A stretch of 64,000 nucleotides of DNA from Symbiodinium kawagutii (Eukaryota > Sar > Dinophyceae > Suessiales > Symbiodiniaceae). The notes under the pieces were generated by a model, which was not told the origin of the DNA, searched no databases, and worked only from the letters and a program-made list of their open reading frames with translations. The position numbers and the translations under genes are program-made. The stretch is from NCBI GenBank assembly GCA_009767595.1, contig VSDK01012717.1, positions 123,263 through 187,262 of the forward strand, read 5' to 3'. Within the stretch, counting starts at the first letter, position 1. Each line of letters begins with the position of its first letter. Below are positions 23,693 to 35,698 of the stretch, one piece after another.

Positions 23693-24915
23693 TTCATGGC
23701 GCAAGACTGTTGCAAAAGTGGTGCCTTCCAAGTGTAGCTTTGTAGGCTTTCATAGTTCAGCATTGCTTGATGACTCTAAATCCAGCATCTTTTCTTGCAC
23801 AGCATTACAGGTTACCAGCACCAGCACCAGTCAGTCTTTTGTCCATTTCGTTAGAACAATCGACCAGTTTGCTACCGTCAGAGATGGAGAGTTCCTATTT
23901 TTAGGGGGACACATGAGACATCCATCAAGATGGTCGACTTCCGGCATGCACTGGCTTAGGCTGTTCCTCTAGTGTGACAATCATCACAACGGAGTTCGAG
24001 TTACTGCCATGGTTCAAGAGGGATTCCCACACATGTTATCAGAGTTTTGATTGGTTCGTATTTGTGCTGATTGACCATTAACCATGATTGCAGGGGGTTG
24101 GTTCACAAACCAACTCAAGCATCAATGGTATTGGTCAAAACATGGCTACCAGTATGAAGCACCAAACCGGATCGTTGCCAAATGCACTGGCGGCTGCGCC
24201 CCTACACGCCTCCAACTTGTTCAGTATCAAGATCTGGGGCCAGTGGCAACGCTGGGACGACTGAAGCAGTCAAGCAATGACAGTACCGGTGAAATTCCAG
24301 GTTGCCAACAAATCCATTGCAGGCAACAATAATCATAGAGCAACATCTGTTGCAGTGTACAAAGTATACCCCAACAATTTACTCACAAGTGTCTTGCTAC
24401 TTAATCACAATGACATACAGTGACTATATAACAGACCTTTCAGAGTACTTTTTTCATGGGTAACGCTACGTGGCTTCGTATATAGATAGAAGGTGATATC
24501 ATGAGGGCATGCGCTCTACTCCAAATTGACTCAAAGAGAAACGTATATCCAAGCTGATTGGTCGCTTCAACTCCTCTGAAAAAAATCAGTAGTCAATGGG
24601 AACAAGCATCCCAAATACTGAGATAAAAATCACACACCAGCTACCATTGTTGGTTGTCTCTGGTACTGAACCACTATTAACCATAGTTGCTTTACGCATG
24701 GTTTCCCTTTGAAATCCCCATGGTTTCCCCACAAAATTCCATAGTGAATCATCATTAACAAAAGTTCAGGACCCACCAGTAGTTGTTTAGCCATCATTGT
24801 TGGCTACTACCCCCTGTTGTTGACCATTATTAATGGTTGTGACCCCTATAAATGCCCTGTGAAACCAGGTTAATCATCCAAAAACGCCATGGTTTCCCGC
24901 CATAGAAATCCACAC

Positions 24916-24969
24916 GTCGCTGGGCCGCGCCTTGGGGTCCATGCCCCGCTGCAAGGCCCTGTCGATCTG
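24916..24969 (-). CDS. Candidate exon (54 bp), minus strand
   Basis: The acceptor AAACCGCAG and the donor AGCGAC followed by GTGTGG bound eighteen codons that all end in G or C: QIDRALQRGMDPKARPSD. The frame stays open and coding-like upstream to an ATG and downstream for a few codons. It has no leading or trailing base, so it does not join its nearest drawn neighbours directly, and intervening exons may be missing. Confidence 0.45.
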
Positions 24970-26017
24970 CTGCGGTTTCATGGGGGTTCTGTTTCAGCCT
25001 TCATTTCGTGCGTTTGATCAGGAATCCACCGGGATCAAGAGGTTATATATTAATCATCATGGTCAAACATGGCTAGTTAATCATGGTTGATCATGGTTGA
25101 TCATGGTGAACAATCCTTATAAACCATCAGATTTAATCATGGTTAGCAAGCATCACTATCCTGAAACCGCCGGAATCCACCTGAAGCCACTCGGTGATCC
25201 TTGGTGATGGTGTGTCTTCCATTTCAAGACAGGCACTTCATCAATTTGCCGTCCATTCCCGTGTAGCTAAAGCATTCTCAGGTATGCTTAAAAAATATGT
25301 ATACTCAAAACCACCAACAAAAAATCCTTCAAAATAATCTTTCCAATGTGAACCATCAGTATCCACTATCAAGCATGACTGACCAATATCAACTGCTCGT
25401 GATGAATTATGATGTATTATCCCTATCATCAACGGCTAAGAACTAAACAACAAACAAATGAGATCATTAGTGATCTCTATCAGCAGTGGTTGACCACGCC
25501 TCACTTATCTCAAGCATCAATGGCTCCCAATCATCACCGATATGCTAATACAATATGAATGGTTGCTATCAACAAATGGTAGTTTTGTTGGTTGTTCCAC
25601 TCTGGTAGTGGAACATCCACCATTCATAGCTGGTTTACCTATACATACTGGTGATTTTTAGCTTCCAGGTTGGTTTGCCAAGGGGTAATGCTACAGCCAC
25701 TCATGCTGAAGTTCCATGAATGGTTCCATACATCTATTATTAGTTGCCTATTGAAAATGCAATTTCACAACATGCTATAGCCATGATGGTGGTTATTACC
25801 CCCTACTATTAACGATTACTAATGGCTACAACCCCTATAAATCCCCTTTGAAACCAGGTTAACCATCAAAAAATCCGATGGCTATAGCCATGACCAATGG
25901 TTTCCCCATAGAAAATCCCTATTTCACATTAGTTAACCATAGTTCCAAGCCATTTCACCCTTCAAAAATCCCATGGCCACACCGCCATCCACGGGCCCCA
26001 CTGCCAGGATCCCCCAC

Positions 26018-26116
26018 CCATGCCCCGCGCTGCCGCCTCGGCCTTGCGCCACAAGAAGCTGACGGGTTGGGACTCGACGTCACAGCTGCCCGCCACCTCC
26101 AGGGGAATCATGTTGC
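26018..26116 (-). CDS. Candidate exon (99 bp), minus strand
   Basis: The acceptor CCGGGCCAG and the donor GGCATGG followed by GTGGGG bound the most convincing GC island of the window. The frame reads NMIPLEVAGSCDVESQPVSF, then LWRKAEAAARGM, with nearly all G/C third positions. Two leading bases fit the single trailing base of 27846-27948. The frame is open about 20 codons beyond each end, so the exact edges are inferred. The function is unknown. Confidence 0.55.
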
Positions 26117-27845
26117 CTGGCCCGGGTAGCAGCGGCACCAGTGGCACCAGAGGCACCCCGTGCATGACATGTTTGTGGTAATTAACTAAATGGTGGTTAT
26201 GTCATGTTTAGTGTTCAAATAGTTGTTGTTTGTAACACCTGCTTGGGTGTTGTTGGTTTTCAAACCACTAAGGACATGTGGTTATAACGTGTTCGTGACA
26301 TGTTTGGCGTTCAAGTAGTGCGTTTTCAAAGCACTAATGTCAGAACCACCAACCAGTTGAGGTTCATGTTTGGCTAAATTTGGGTAACAAACAGTGTTAC
26401 CAGAACAAATTTATCAAATCTAGGGTTTCTTCATGCTAATTTGTTGTCATGATTACTAAATATTTGCTTGCCTGGCTGCCTAGCATTACCACTGTGGGGT
26501 AGTAGTGGCACCAAGAAGAGTTGTATACCTAAATGACCAAGTAGCTAATTAACATTAAGAAACCACAAGCAACAAATCTTGATAGCCACAAACAAGATCA
26601 ACAATTAACAAATCACAACCATTGATACTCACAAACAACTGATCTTAAGGCGAATGCATGTAGACATTAACAACCATGAGCCAACAGGTTCAAAACTGGC
26701 GCTCATTCCACCTTAGCACCAGCTTGATGAAACAGTCAATTAGTTGATTGGTTGCAACAATGAATGATTGATAGGCACTATTCACCATGTTATTCTATCA
26801 CCGTACTGGCGAATTCACCATCAAACAAGCATTCCTAAATAATCTGCGAATATTGATTCATTTTGTGTTAATATCAGTGACCTGACTCAATGACAATGCA
26901 TGCAATGGGGCCCCATTGCTTATCTGAGAGAGAAGCGACAAGACAACGCCTGGTGCCATTGGACAGTGGCAACTCGATTCACCGACGTTGTACAGGGGTA
27001 GTGCTGCTGTCAAACCAGCTGGGGAACTTGGCTGTAAACAGGGTATTCTATGGATCAGCACACTCTATGGGTGCTGCATAGGTTCCATTGATTACCAGTG
27101 GCATTCCATGAACTAAGCATACTTGTTATCCTTAGTATTCCACTAATCACGTTGACACCCTCAGGATTCTTGTGGTTTTACTATTCCTATGAATTCACCT
27201 TTGTCACTAGATACCATTATTCATCTATGTATAAAATATTTGTCAACTATTCCATTAGTTGATTACCCTAAGTATTCTATTGGATACCCATTTAAATACT
27301 ACGCCATAAGTATGTAACCCTAAATACCTCAGATACTCATAGGATCCTTAGTATTCAACTATCGTATTCAACTAGCCCTCAGTTGCGCCTTACACTAATG
27401 ATTGTGGCAGAGTTCATCCAAAAATGCACACCTTGGCCGGTCCAAAAAACCATGATCTCACGATTCATTGCCGGGTTGTCTGATAGGATATTTAAGGAAT
27501 AGGTTACACTGATGGTCAATGGATGTCAATGGCAGAGACATGGATTGCGGTTTATAATGAGATCATTGTGTCAAGCTGGTCAATAATGATTCAGGGTTAC
27601 TGATTGCAAACCAATTTGCAACATGGATCACCAATTATTGTGCCCATCAAAAAAACTCACCGCAATTTTATTGTTGTCAATAGTTAATTAATGGATTTCT
27701 ATCATTTCTGAAATGTTGTCAAATTCACCAATCAATGGATTCACCATGAATTGACATAGAAACCACCAAAGAAATTGACATTCCTGGTGAACTCATGGTG
27801 TCTAAATCTCTGTCTCCTGCGGTTGATCAATGTGCAAAAGCGCAC

Positions 27846-27948
27846 TGCCGGGCAGGGCGGCGTGGCAAGCGGGACCTTCAGCATCACGGTAGAGCGGCCC
27901 GAAGCGAGGATCCTCACAACCGTCGCAAGAGGCGATATGGAAGGGGCA
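27846..27948 (-). CDS. Candidate Cys/His-rich exon, minus strand
   Basis: From an acceptor TTGTTGGAG, the frame reads CPFHIASCDGCEDPRFGPLY, then RDAEGPACHAALPG, to a donor CCGGCA followed by GTGCGC. The spacing C-x6-C-x2-C plus a later C-x-H recalls a small zinc-binding module; that is inference, not a family match. It starts in phase with 28586-28711 and ends in phase with 26018-26116. A plus-strand frame over the same bases is also open and protein-like, so the strand is probable rather than certain. Confidence 0.5.
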
Positions 27949-28051
27949 CTCCAACAAGTGCCCAACATGGAAGTGGTTAATGATAATGGTTAATGATAAT
28001 GGTTAATAATGGTTGGTGGTTGAGATGTCCACGGCTGGAAAGTTGATTGGT

Positions 28052-28170
28052 GGCTGTGGGTCAAGCAGTTAACCATCAATAATGGGGGATATTGACCAAC
28101 AAAACTATAAGGGAAACAGCCTGGTTAATGATAGGGGAACCAGGGGGACTAAGGGTTTTGACCCACTGCC
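28052..28170. mobile_element. Family B inverted-repeat element (B5) with TGGT duplication
   Basis: It starts GGCTGTGGGTCAAGCAGTTA and ends GGGTTTTGACCCACTGCC. TGGT flanks it at 28048-28051 and 28171-28174. It would lie in the intron between the candidate exons at 27846 and 28586. Confidence 0.8.
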
Positions 28171-28585
28171 TGGTGGCATTGGTTTGAAATGGTTCTTCAT
28201 GCTTAGCATTTATTGCTTTTGATTGAGGAAGTGACGACCCTGTAGAAGAGAGCTTCAGTGCACGTCACTTCTACATGTTTTACGTTCACTGGTGGTTGTG
28301 AATGCTTATGGTTGGTCCTTCATGGTATCGATTCATAACACTCAATAATACCAGGTATGCTTGATTAATGCTTAGTGGCATTGGCTTATCATGGCTATGC
28401 TTAAGTCAAGGTGAAAGGTTTGTCGTGTTTCTTAATCTACGTATACATGAACCATGGCTGACCGTGGATTTTAAGCGATCATTACCCTCTGGCAAACCAA
28501 CATGGCAACGGAAAATCCTGAGAAATCACCCATTGAACTGGTGAATTTTCAAAAGGTGATGATGATGGCAAACATACTCATTGAC

Positions 28586-28711
28586 CAAGCACCATGAGGA
28601 TTTGCAGACCATGTACCGATGTACCCGAAAGAACGGTGCTCGAGTCACTTCAGGAGCAACATCTTCCAGGAACCACCGTGACAGAGGATCCGGTTCTTGA
28701 TGCAACACCAT
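28586..28711 (-). CDS. Candidate exon (126 bp, or 87 bp), minus strand
   Basis: The acceptor CCTCCAAACAG precedes a frame reading MVLHQEPDPLSRWFLEDVAP, followed by EVTRAPFFR and then VHRYMVCKSSWCL. Donors exist after TTTCGG (GTACAT, giving 87 bp, end at 28625) and after TGCTTG (GTCAATG). Both are phase 0, matching 29250-29390 before and 27846-27948 after. No family is recognised; the composition is typical of a folded soluble protein. Confidence 0.5.
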
Positions 28712-28739
28712 CTGTTTGGAGGTAAAATCACCAGCTCAA

Positions 28740-29240
28740 ACTCTGGATGACGGGTTGATAGTTACAATCAGCCGTCCAAGAGAAGCTTGAGTCATGGGGG
28801 GAAATAAAGCATGTTGAATGAAACACGCTAACCAGAAGATGTGGTTGATCTGAAAGCTCCCTTTGTTGTTGATCACTGGCATCAATCCACCATCAAGTTC
28901 TGCAGCGCTGAACGAGAACCACTATGTACTCCGGTGGTGGGTGGGGAGACTCCGCCTCAAAGGCAGCCAACTGTGCTCCTCCGTTGAGGTACTTGTTTCT
29001 TTTGGTGGGGCTTAACATGTGAAACAACAGGTGCAAAAAATCATAAAACAAGATAAACTCATTGAGAATGAAAACACCGCCTGCCGCCTCGCACTGCAAA
29101 CCTGTGGGTCCTCAGCCAGTACATGATTTTGGCGATCGTGCAATGGTGCGCTCACAAAATTGGTGGTTTGTAACATTTGGTGCTCCAGTTTTGAGATGGG
29201 TCTGGTCCCCGGCGAAACTACATGCACGCTGATCATTGAT
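28740..29240. other. Interval with an extended minus-strand open frame
   Basis: The frame of the exon at 29250-29390 stays open on the minus strand down to about 29112 (SFAGDQTHLKTGAPNVTN...). The exon may therefore be longer than drawn, if the donor at 29249 is not used. Otherwise nothing is seen here. Confidence 0.35.
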
Positions 29241-29249
29241 GGACAGCAC

Positions 29250-29390
29250 CTTTGAAGCCGGTGTTCCGGGCAAGTCAGCACCACCATCCACGGACGCACT
29301 GAGACCCCAAACGTGGCAACTTTCGCTCTCCAGTTTGCTGAAGTGCTCCATGTTAGCTTTAAGCCCTTGAACTGATGCCTCAGCAGCTGG
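29250..29390 (-). CDS. Candidate exon (141 bp), minus strand
   Basis: The acceptor CCATTTCCCTCATGCAG has a good pyrimidine tract. The 47-codon frame begins PAAEASVQGLKANMEHFSKL and contains ESCHVWGLSASVDGGADLPG, ending at ASK with the donor CAAAG followed by GTGCTG. It is phase 0 at both ends, compatible with 30244-30338 upstream and 28586-28711 downstream. The first half looks helical. No domain is recognised. Confidence 0.55.
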
Positions 29391-29965
29391 CTGCATGAGG
29401 GAAATGGACATAACTTCAAGGATGTTTCAGCAAACACACTGGGTTTTAAACCCTTGAACTGCCTGAGAGTGATTGCCAGACATGGTCGCTGGATGTTGAT
29501 GGGAAAACCTATAGGAAAAAACTACAATTGGCGGTTAAAACAAGGATTTCCTGCAGATCTTCCCAGCAACCAACCCAGTGAGTGACCACATGACTCGCCA
29601 AAAGGGGCTCGATGGATGAGGGAATGGTCGACATATCATCATGAATCGATGAAATTAGATATGCGCTAGCCGTTCTTGGTTCTAACCGTCTCTAAGCCTC
29701 TAAGCATAATCAACTATTGGTTCAAAACTGTTGTGAATTTCTTCTTGACAATTGGATACAATTGGTATGTTGCTGGAGTTTCGTTGGAGTTTCTACTTGA
29801 AACAGCTAGCACCTGCCTTGTTGAAGCCGCAGGAAGACTGAAGCAACATGTTGAGCTGGGCAACAAATGTTCAGCACGGAAAGGCTTCCAACACTCGAGC
29901 AGCACACCTTGCGAAATCCAATCAACCCAACCAACACCCAACCAACCAACACCCACCCAACATAT

Positions 29966-30081
29966 GGCCATGGGTCAAAACCTTGTACCCCTGGTTCCCC
30001 TATCATTAACCATTGTTTTCCCTTATGTTTTTTGGTGATTATCCCCCATTAGTTGGTGGAAAAATATTGACCCAGCTCGCC
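29966..30081. mobile_element. Family B inverted-repeat element (B6) with ATAT duplication
   Basis: It starts GGCCATGGGTCAAAACCTTG and ends AAATATTGACCCAGCTCGCC. ATAT flanks it at 29962-29965 and 30082-30085. The next 100 bp (30086-30185) resemble a second, end-damaged copy closing with GCTTGACCCAGCTTGCC. Confidence 0.75.
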
Positions 30082-30243
30082 ATATATAGCTGGTACATCC
30101 CCTATAGTTTCTAGTTATCATCCCCTACTATTAACAATTATAACCAGCCATTGGTTGGTTAACTGCTTGACCCAGCTTGCCATAAATAGCCTTATCCCAA
30201 CCTCTCCCAACACATTCCTAGCTACGACCCGCGCCTTGCCCAC

Positions 30244-30338
30244 CTTCAAAGGCGGGTGAGGCTTGGACCCTCGTCCGCTGTAGAACAGGTCCTGGCTCCG
30301 TGGCGCACGACGACGACGTCTTTGGCGCATGGGAACTA
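30244..30338 (-). CDS. Candidate Arg-rich exon (95 bp), minus strand
   Basis: The acceptor GTGGCCGCAG and the donor TTTGAAG followed by GTGGGC bound the exon. The frame reads VPMRQRRRRRAPRSQDLFYS, then GRGSKPHPPLK. It is strongly basic, which would suit a nuclear localisation or nucleic-acid-binding segment (inference). Its two leading bases fit the trailing base of 31504-31673, and it ends in phase 0 into 29250-29390. Confidence 0.5.
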
Positions 30339-31401
30339 CTGCGGCCACAGCGCGCCATCGTAGGAGAAACATGGATGGTTCGTTGGGGCGAATGGTTTGG
30401 ATTTGGTTGGTGAACATGGGTAGTTGATATGAGCTAACGGATTTGGTTAAGATGGTTAGTTGATATGAGCTAACTAATAAACGGGGATGGTTGGTTGATT
30501 AGTTGTCAAGATTTGGACATAGATGCTGAGTTGATATTAGCTCGGGGTACCGTGGTGAAGCATAACTAGAACATTAGATGGTTCATATTGATGGATTAGG
30601 CTGTTTATTAAAGTGGATGGCCAAGGGCAGTAGCGCACCTTTTGATTTGTGATTCGATGGTTGATCAAAATGGAAGTATAATTAATATTATGATCAGAAC
30701 GCCCATGGCACACTTCCACAGCTGAAAAAAAATACCGAGATCCATTCATACGATCAATATTGACCAGTCGGTTTATGGTGCCTAGGTGTGAATACTATGA
30801 TATTACCATGACAGATTGCCAATCATACTTAAAGCTACCAATTGGTCTAAAATAAGTTGCTGATATGATGGTATACAATAGCCGTAGTTCAGAGCCAACC
30901 ATACTGAGAAATTGATAGAAATTGCGCTTGATCATACCGTCGATTGTGGCCCCGTTGGTGATCTTGGATGGTGAGGGGTAATGATTGTGAAATAAGTGGA
31001 TGAAAGCGGTGGAACCATTTCTAAGAAGTACTAAATGAGTCCAATTTCTAAGAAGTACTAAATGTGTCCAATCTTCATTAATAGGTCGGTAGGCACACGT
31101 CGACATCAATTATATAGCATCAATTAGCAGAATACATCTGTGACACTGCTCTTGCTTGTTACCTCATTAGGTCAGGTATTGTCAGATATAAACTTGTAGC
31201 TGCTGGCAAATACAGCCTATTGAGCCATGATCGATCATGATGTAGTAGTTAACCCACACAGAATCGGTTTTAGGAATAGCTATCCTCCATGATCCTCCCC
31301 TAGTCATGGGTGGGCTCTACCCGTGACAAAACGCAATCTTATCAAGGCTAAGGCGCCACAGTTCTCCAACCTCTAAACTATCTGAACTACCAGCCATATT
31401 T

Positions 31402-31496
31402 GCTTGTTTCTCAACATCGAGGTACCCCCATTTATCATCCAATATTGCCCATTTAAACCAACCATTTTTAGGGAGTCCTTACTTTAAGAAACCAAC
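31402..31496. mobile_element. Family A inverted-repeat element (A7)
   Basis: The left end GCTTGTTTCTCAACATCGAG and the right end TACTTTAAGAAACCAAC enclose the family core CATTTATCATCCAATATTGCC. It lies directly downstream of the candidate exon at 31504-31673 on the minus strand. Confidence 0.65.
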
Positions 31497-31503
31497 ATTT
31501 TAC

Positions 31504-31673
31504 CAACCAGATGGAAGGCATTGCCTTTGTCCCTCCAACTCTGGCGGCTCCGATGCCTTGTTGGTCCATTGATGTTGAAATTGAGCGGCCTGCGCCGCAT
31601 CCTTGGCTGTCGCGCGGCAGGGGGAAATCGCAGGTGCGCCATCGGCGAAGAGAAGCGTCGCACATGAGCGGTG
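31504..31673 (-). CDS. Candidate basic exon (170 bp), minus strand
   Basis: The acceptor ATGAACTCAG and the donor TGGTTG followed by GTAAAA bound 56 codons. The frame begins TAHVRRFSSPMAHLRFPPAA and continues with an Arg-rich stretch (RMRRRPLNFNINGPTRHRSR). One leading and one trailing base make it in phase with 30244-30338. A second minus frame and a plus frame are also open, but the basic frame matches the basic neighbour. The function is unknown. Confidence 0.45.
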
Positions 31674-32597
31674 CTGAGTTCATCAGCAGTGTACACAAAT
31701 AGTCCAAACCCCTACGTGGAAGTTAATCCTTGATTGGAAATGCCTTCACAGCAGGGACGATAACGAGCGTGTTCTGGTCATGATGTTTTGTTGGAAATTC
31801 GATTTGATATGCTGGTGTTTTGGCAGGTGTGTTAGCCACAAGCGCACACCATCTCTGTTGCAACGACAATCTACAGTAGAACAGTGTTTGGGAAAAAATA
31901 TATCACTGCGGGACCCACTGTCGAAGTCTAAAGGCTATGAAAGCTCGGAGCAGAAGTTCAAAAGTAAAAGAAATAGTCTGCCACCACGAATCAAACACTT
32001 CACCCACCAGTCATGGTGATAGCTGTGAGTCTTGGAATGTTCTCTGCTACTAGCCCAAATCCCAAGACAGCTCAACCAATACGCGGGTGGTGGTGGTGCG
32101 GATGGGGCCCTTGGCTGAACACAACAATACATCCATTATTATTTACCAGGATTACACGCCAATAATCATAATTTAACAATGATTGTTGAGCATGGTGTAT
32201 CATCAGCAACAACCACTAATCAACCAATGGTTGACTACGCGCAAGTAAACTTTATTGACCACTGGCGTAAATCATTGTTAACGGCCATCAACCATGAGCC
32301 ATTGCTACCGAAGCCGGACACACCAAGATATCGATCCTGGAGAAGAGTATCCATACTCCTGTGCTTTTCAAGCATGTTTATTGATTTCCGGAGGAAAAGA
32401 ATGGCTAGGGAAATATGATTTGATCACGGTCAACTAATAGGAGTCGATGCTATGTCTGGTTGAACAGTGGTGATGTTTCTGTCAAGCAATCGTGAATTCA
32501 TGGTTGTTGTCGATGGTTCATCATGGTCAATAAGCAGTTATTCATAGTAAGGCTTGACATTGGTTGTCGCTAGGTAGGAAATAAGAACGAACAGTTG

Positions 32598-32648
32598 CCA
32601 ACAACAACAACAACAACAACAAGAAGAAGAAGAAGAAGAACAACAACA
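32598..32648. repeat. (CAA)n(GAA)n compound microsatellite
   Basis: About six CAA units pass into AGA/GAA units and back to CAACAACAG. The surrounding 31700-33450 interval is otherwise low complexity. A GC-rich patch at 32085-32120, read minus as KGPIRTTTTRVLVELSWDLG, could be a further exon but was not called. Confidence 0.8.
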
Positions 32649-33475
32649 GCCAACTTTGTGAGGTACATCATTGGACACCGCCATATGACCTTTCAAACAG
32701 CGTTGCGTTCCTATCTTGCGGACACCAAGAAAAATGCCAGCAGCACATTTGCTCCAACAAACGCTATACAAGGTAGAGGCCATCCAGAAGCAAGTTACAT
32801 GCAACATAGGCCTACGTACACAATGACTGTATTCAAAATGAACTCATATTGTTAAACTATCTAGCAAATGCACTACCTATGTAGAAAACTCATTGAATGG
32901 TGCAAGAACTAAAATCTTATTCACTACCATTTGCTTAGGGCACTCCTGGTAGCTCCCCATTTAAAGGGTTAGGGACCGATACCCCTGGCTCCCAAGCGCT
33001 CCCTCCCAACCGACGACACATCCATCACCATTGCAGGCGCAAGGTTCGATACGAAACCAATATCACCATCCACAGCCACTGCAGCAGTTGCTAACATATG
33101 CCTAGTCTGTTTGCCGGTTTAAGCAAAAATTCCAACATATTCCAGGTGTAGATTGTTGATCAACATTACATGGGCCGTACTTATACCTCGAATATCCACT
33201 ATTTCATTCAACCAGCAGGTGTGAAAGGTGATAACCATCCGCCGTGCTGAGATTTACACAAGGAAACATGACACTATTTATGATAACCTATATCCGTATC
33301 GCCGATGATCGCCTATTGATTGCCTATGTGCAAAATCATCCACCAAAAAGAATCATAGCCTCCTGTCCTGTTTGTAGCTGCAACAGCACCAGGTTGGACG
33401 GCTGCCAAGTGGCGGTGAAATTGATGATGGCATAGCCCAGATTGTGTCCAGCCTATAGGGAGGCAAGGGGGTCAC

Positions 33476-33528
33476 CTGCGCCCCTACCGACCACACCGGT
33501 AGGTAGGGGCACAGGCGACCCTCGTGCC
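33476..33528 (-). CDS. Candidate mini-exon (53 bp), minus strand
   Basis: The acceptor TCGGGGAG and the donor GGCGCAG followed by GTGACC bound seventeen codons reading HEGRLCPYLPVWSVGAQ, fourteen of which end in G or C. The block also contains an imperfect inverted repeat (GCGCCCCTACCGACC against GGTAGGTAGGGGCAC), so it could instead be a structural element. It is not phase-compatible with 31504-31673 as drawn. Confidence 0.35.
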
Positions 33529-33908
33529 CTCCCCGAGAAAGTGGGGTTGGAAAATCGATAGCTGGTGAAGCGCTCGCCCCATTTCAGGGTTCCGCGAAAC
33601 TTGATGTCCAAAAATGGTGTTCGCCCTTTGGCTGGAGACTTTTCCCATTCATAGTGACATAGTGATTATTATTGGATGGCTAGTAGGTACCACCATTCAT
33701 GGACAAACCCATGAAATGCCTCAAAATAATAGGTATTAATCCCAAATCATAGGGTAATTGAGGGTCAAGGTACGTAGATATTCCCCAAATGGCTCCCACT
33801 GCCGGCAACATCCATGGCAGCAGCAGTTCATCACATGGAAGTCTCATAGGTTCAAGCCGCCCTTTACAACCACAAAATCCAAGAAAACCACACGTCGAAG
33901 AAAATTAT

Positions 33909-34018
33909 CTGGTTGGTGGTTTCAACATGCCTTATGAAAAATATCAGTCAACCAACCATTTGTTAACAATTTCTAGGGAAAATGAAATTGACTGAAAATG
34001 TTTCAAACCATCAACCAG
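33909..34018. mobile_element. Family C inverted-repeat element (C5)
   Basis: It starts CTGGTTGGTGGTTTCAACAT and ends GTTTCAAACCATCAACCAG, with interior GTCAACCAACCATTTGTTAA. The flanks TTAT and ATAA are complementary rather than direct repeats. Confidence 0.7.
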
Positions 34019-34706
34019 ATAATTACCATGGTGTCTGAATCAAGGGCGAAAACATGTTTGAACCCACCAACCAGGGAAGTACCACTAATTTGACCATGAA
34101 TAGCTGGTGATTGACCAACAAATTTAAGGGTCGCTTCTACCATAGATCTCCCGTTAATCCATTGCTCCTAAGGTGCTGCTGCTGAGAGATGCGGAGGGCA
34201 CGGCTCGGGCTTACATGGGACTGATCAGTTGTTTCCAGAAAGCGGGAAGCGTCCGTAGCCGTGGCCGTACTCCTCTAACAGTGCAAAACAAACAGAATTT
34301 GAAAGGCAAAGTTGGGATATCATGGGATACAGTATCCAATGCTTTTGCTCATTGATTCTCTGTTCACATGGGTGATCCTTCTGACCTTAGGGTTTATGTG
34401 TGTTTAGTCCCATGTATTGATCCAAGTCTTGGGAATCAACCAGTCCTCAGGCCCCACGCCTTCCAACCGAGACCATTTTGACCAAAGGTGGAACCCGTGG
34501 CCTTGTGATCCCAAGGGCTGTAGAAGAAGTCAAACTTCCCTTGCATCGTCGTATTCAAATCCTGGTGGCGCACTCTTGGTGACCATGCTGATGGCTTAAG
34601 GTCAGGGATTCCCAATAGAATTCATCACTCATGATGATTACAACCTTAGCATTCTATTAGGAACCTATCATTTACAACAGGTCTGCTCATTAAGACTTCT
34701 ATTTAG

Positions 34707-35035
34707 CCGATGGACCGTAGGAACGATACAGAATTGCCGTGATGCCAACTTCTGGATCGATGGCCGTCCCCGCAGTGGAGTGTACTCACAAGGTAATGTG
34801 TGGAAGGCTCTATGCAAATCAGCTGTTCACAAAGTACTTCATTGCCAAAACCGGAGTTGGTTGGATCAGTTTCACTTGTGCTCGACAAACAGGATTTTCA
34901 CGATCGGGCCTTTGGGTTGCTGTCCAGGTGACATTTCTGTTGCGGAATCAATTTATCCAGAACCCTCATCCAGAACCCTCAACTGCATGATCTGTTGGTC
35001 AGCCACAGGCGAAAAAGCATCAAGTTCATGGCCAG
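34707..35035 (+). CDS. Candidate plus-strand exon (329 bp)
   Basis: On the plus strand an acceptor AAGACTTCTATTTAG is followed by 109 stop-free codons ending at a strong donor, GGCCAG followed by GTAAGAA. The frame reads RWTVGTIQNCRDANFWIDGR, then PRSGVYSQGNVWKALCKSAV, and contains several Cys residues further on (LGCCPGDISV, NCMICWS). Composition is natural throughout. It lies between minus-strand candidates, so it belongs to another gene or the strand of a neighbour is wrong. No family is recognised. Confidence 0.5.
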
Positions 35036-35095
35036 GTAAGAATAGGGAATGATTATGATCTTCAAACATTATTAAACAATATTAAACAATGATAT

Positions 35096-35199
35096 GAGTG
35101 TTTCTCAAAATAGGGAGCCCGGCCCTAAAAAAGGTTGGTTTATTAGATTCAATGGTTAATGACCAGATGATTGGGGGGTCCCCTATTTTGAGAAAGCAC
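35096..35199. mobile_element. Family A inverted-repeat element (A8)
   Basis: The left end is GTGTTTCTCAAAATAGGGAG and the right end is CCCCTATTTTGAGAAAGCAC. The interior GGTTGGTTTATTAGATTCAA shows it is in the opposite orientation to copy A2. Confidence 0.75.
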
Positions 35200-35646
35200 G
35201 ATGTAACTACGTATACCCTGGGATTGAACCACCATCAACACCATTGGTTGATCCTTTTTGGTTGATAAATCAAATTCCTCAGTTAAACAACACTTGCTCC
35301 GGTAAAGTGTCAAAACCATGTTGGAATCCTGGGGTCCTACAACACCCTCGGAGAAGTGGCTGCACTTCGGCCTCTTGCATGTTTCGCTCAAGAATTGACC
35401 CACGTGCTGTTTGCTCATGTGGTTTTGACTGCAACCATTCAATGAACCAAAGCGTCAAAGCATTTCAACGAAAACAATGGAGAAAAAAATGGAACCATCG
35501 CCATTTCGGCAGCCACTAAATGAGCCAAGTTGCGTGTAAACACATCATTTTGAAAACAAATGGAGTTTTTAAAGGTAACAAAAAACAGAGAATGACAACA
35601 GGCACAACGACGGCTTCCTCAAGATTCTTATCAGCACAAGTTTTAC

Positions 35647-35698
35647 CCGCCACATTCAGAAGCCCAACATGATCAACGGCCTTCGCCCCGGTGGGCAC
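35647..35698 (-). CDS. Candidate exon (52 bp or longer), minus strand
   Basis: The acceptor TTTTATGAGAG precedes a frame reading VPTGAKAVDHVGLLNVAG, with a donor GGCGG followed by GTAAAAC. The frame remains open and plausible past that donor (KTCADKNLEEAVVVP), so the exon may extend to about 35600. It starts in phase 0, matching the end of 35982-36142 only 280 bp away. Confidence 0.45.

Noticed and set aside
23457..23972. A 171-codon plus-strand frame
   Set aside because: It begins in GGGGGTTATACTGGTTAAT repeats, contains a GT microsatellite (VCVCVC) and shows no domain or splice evidence.
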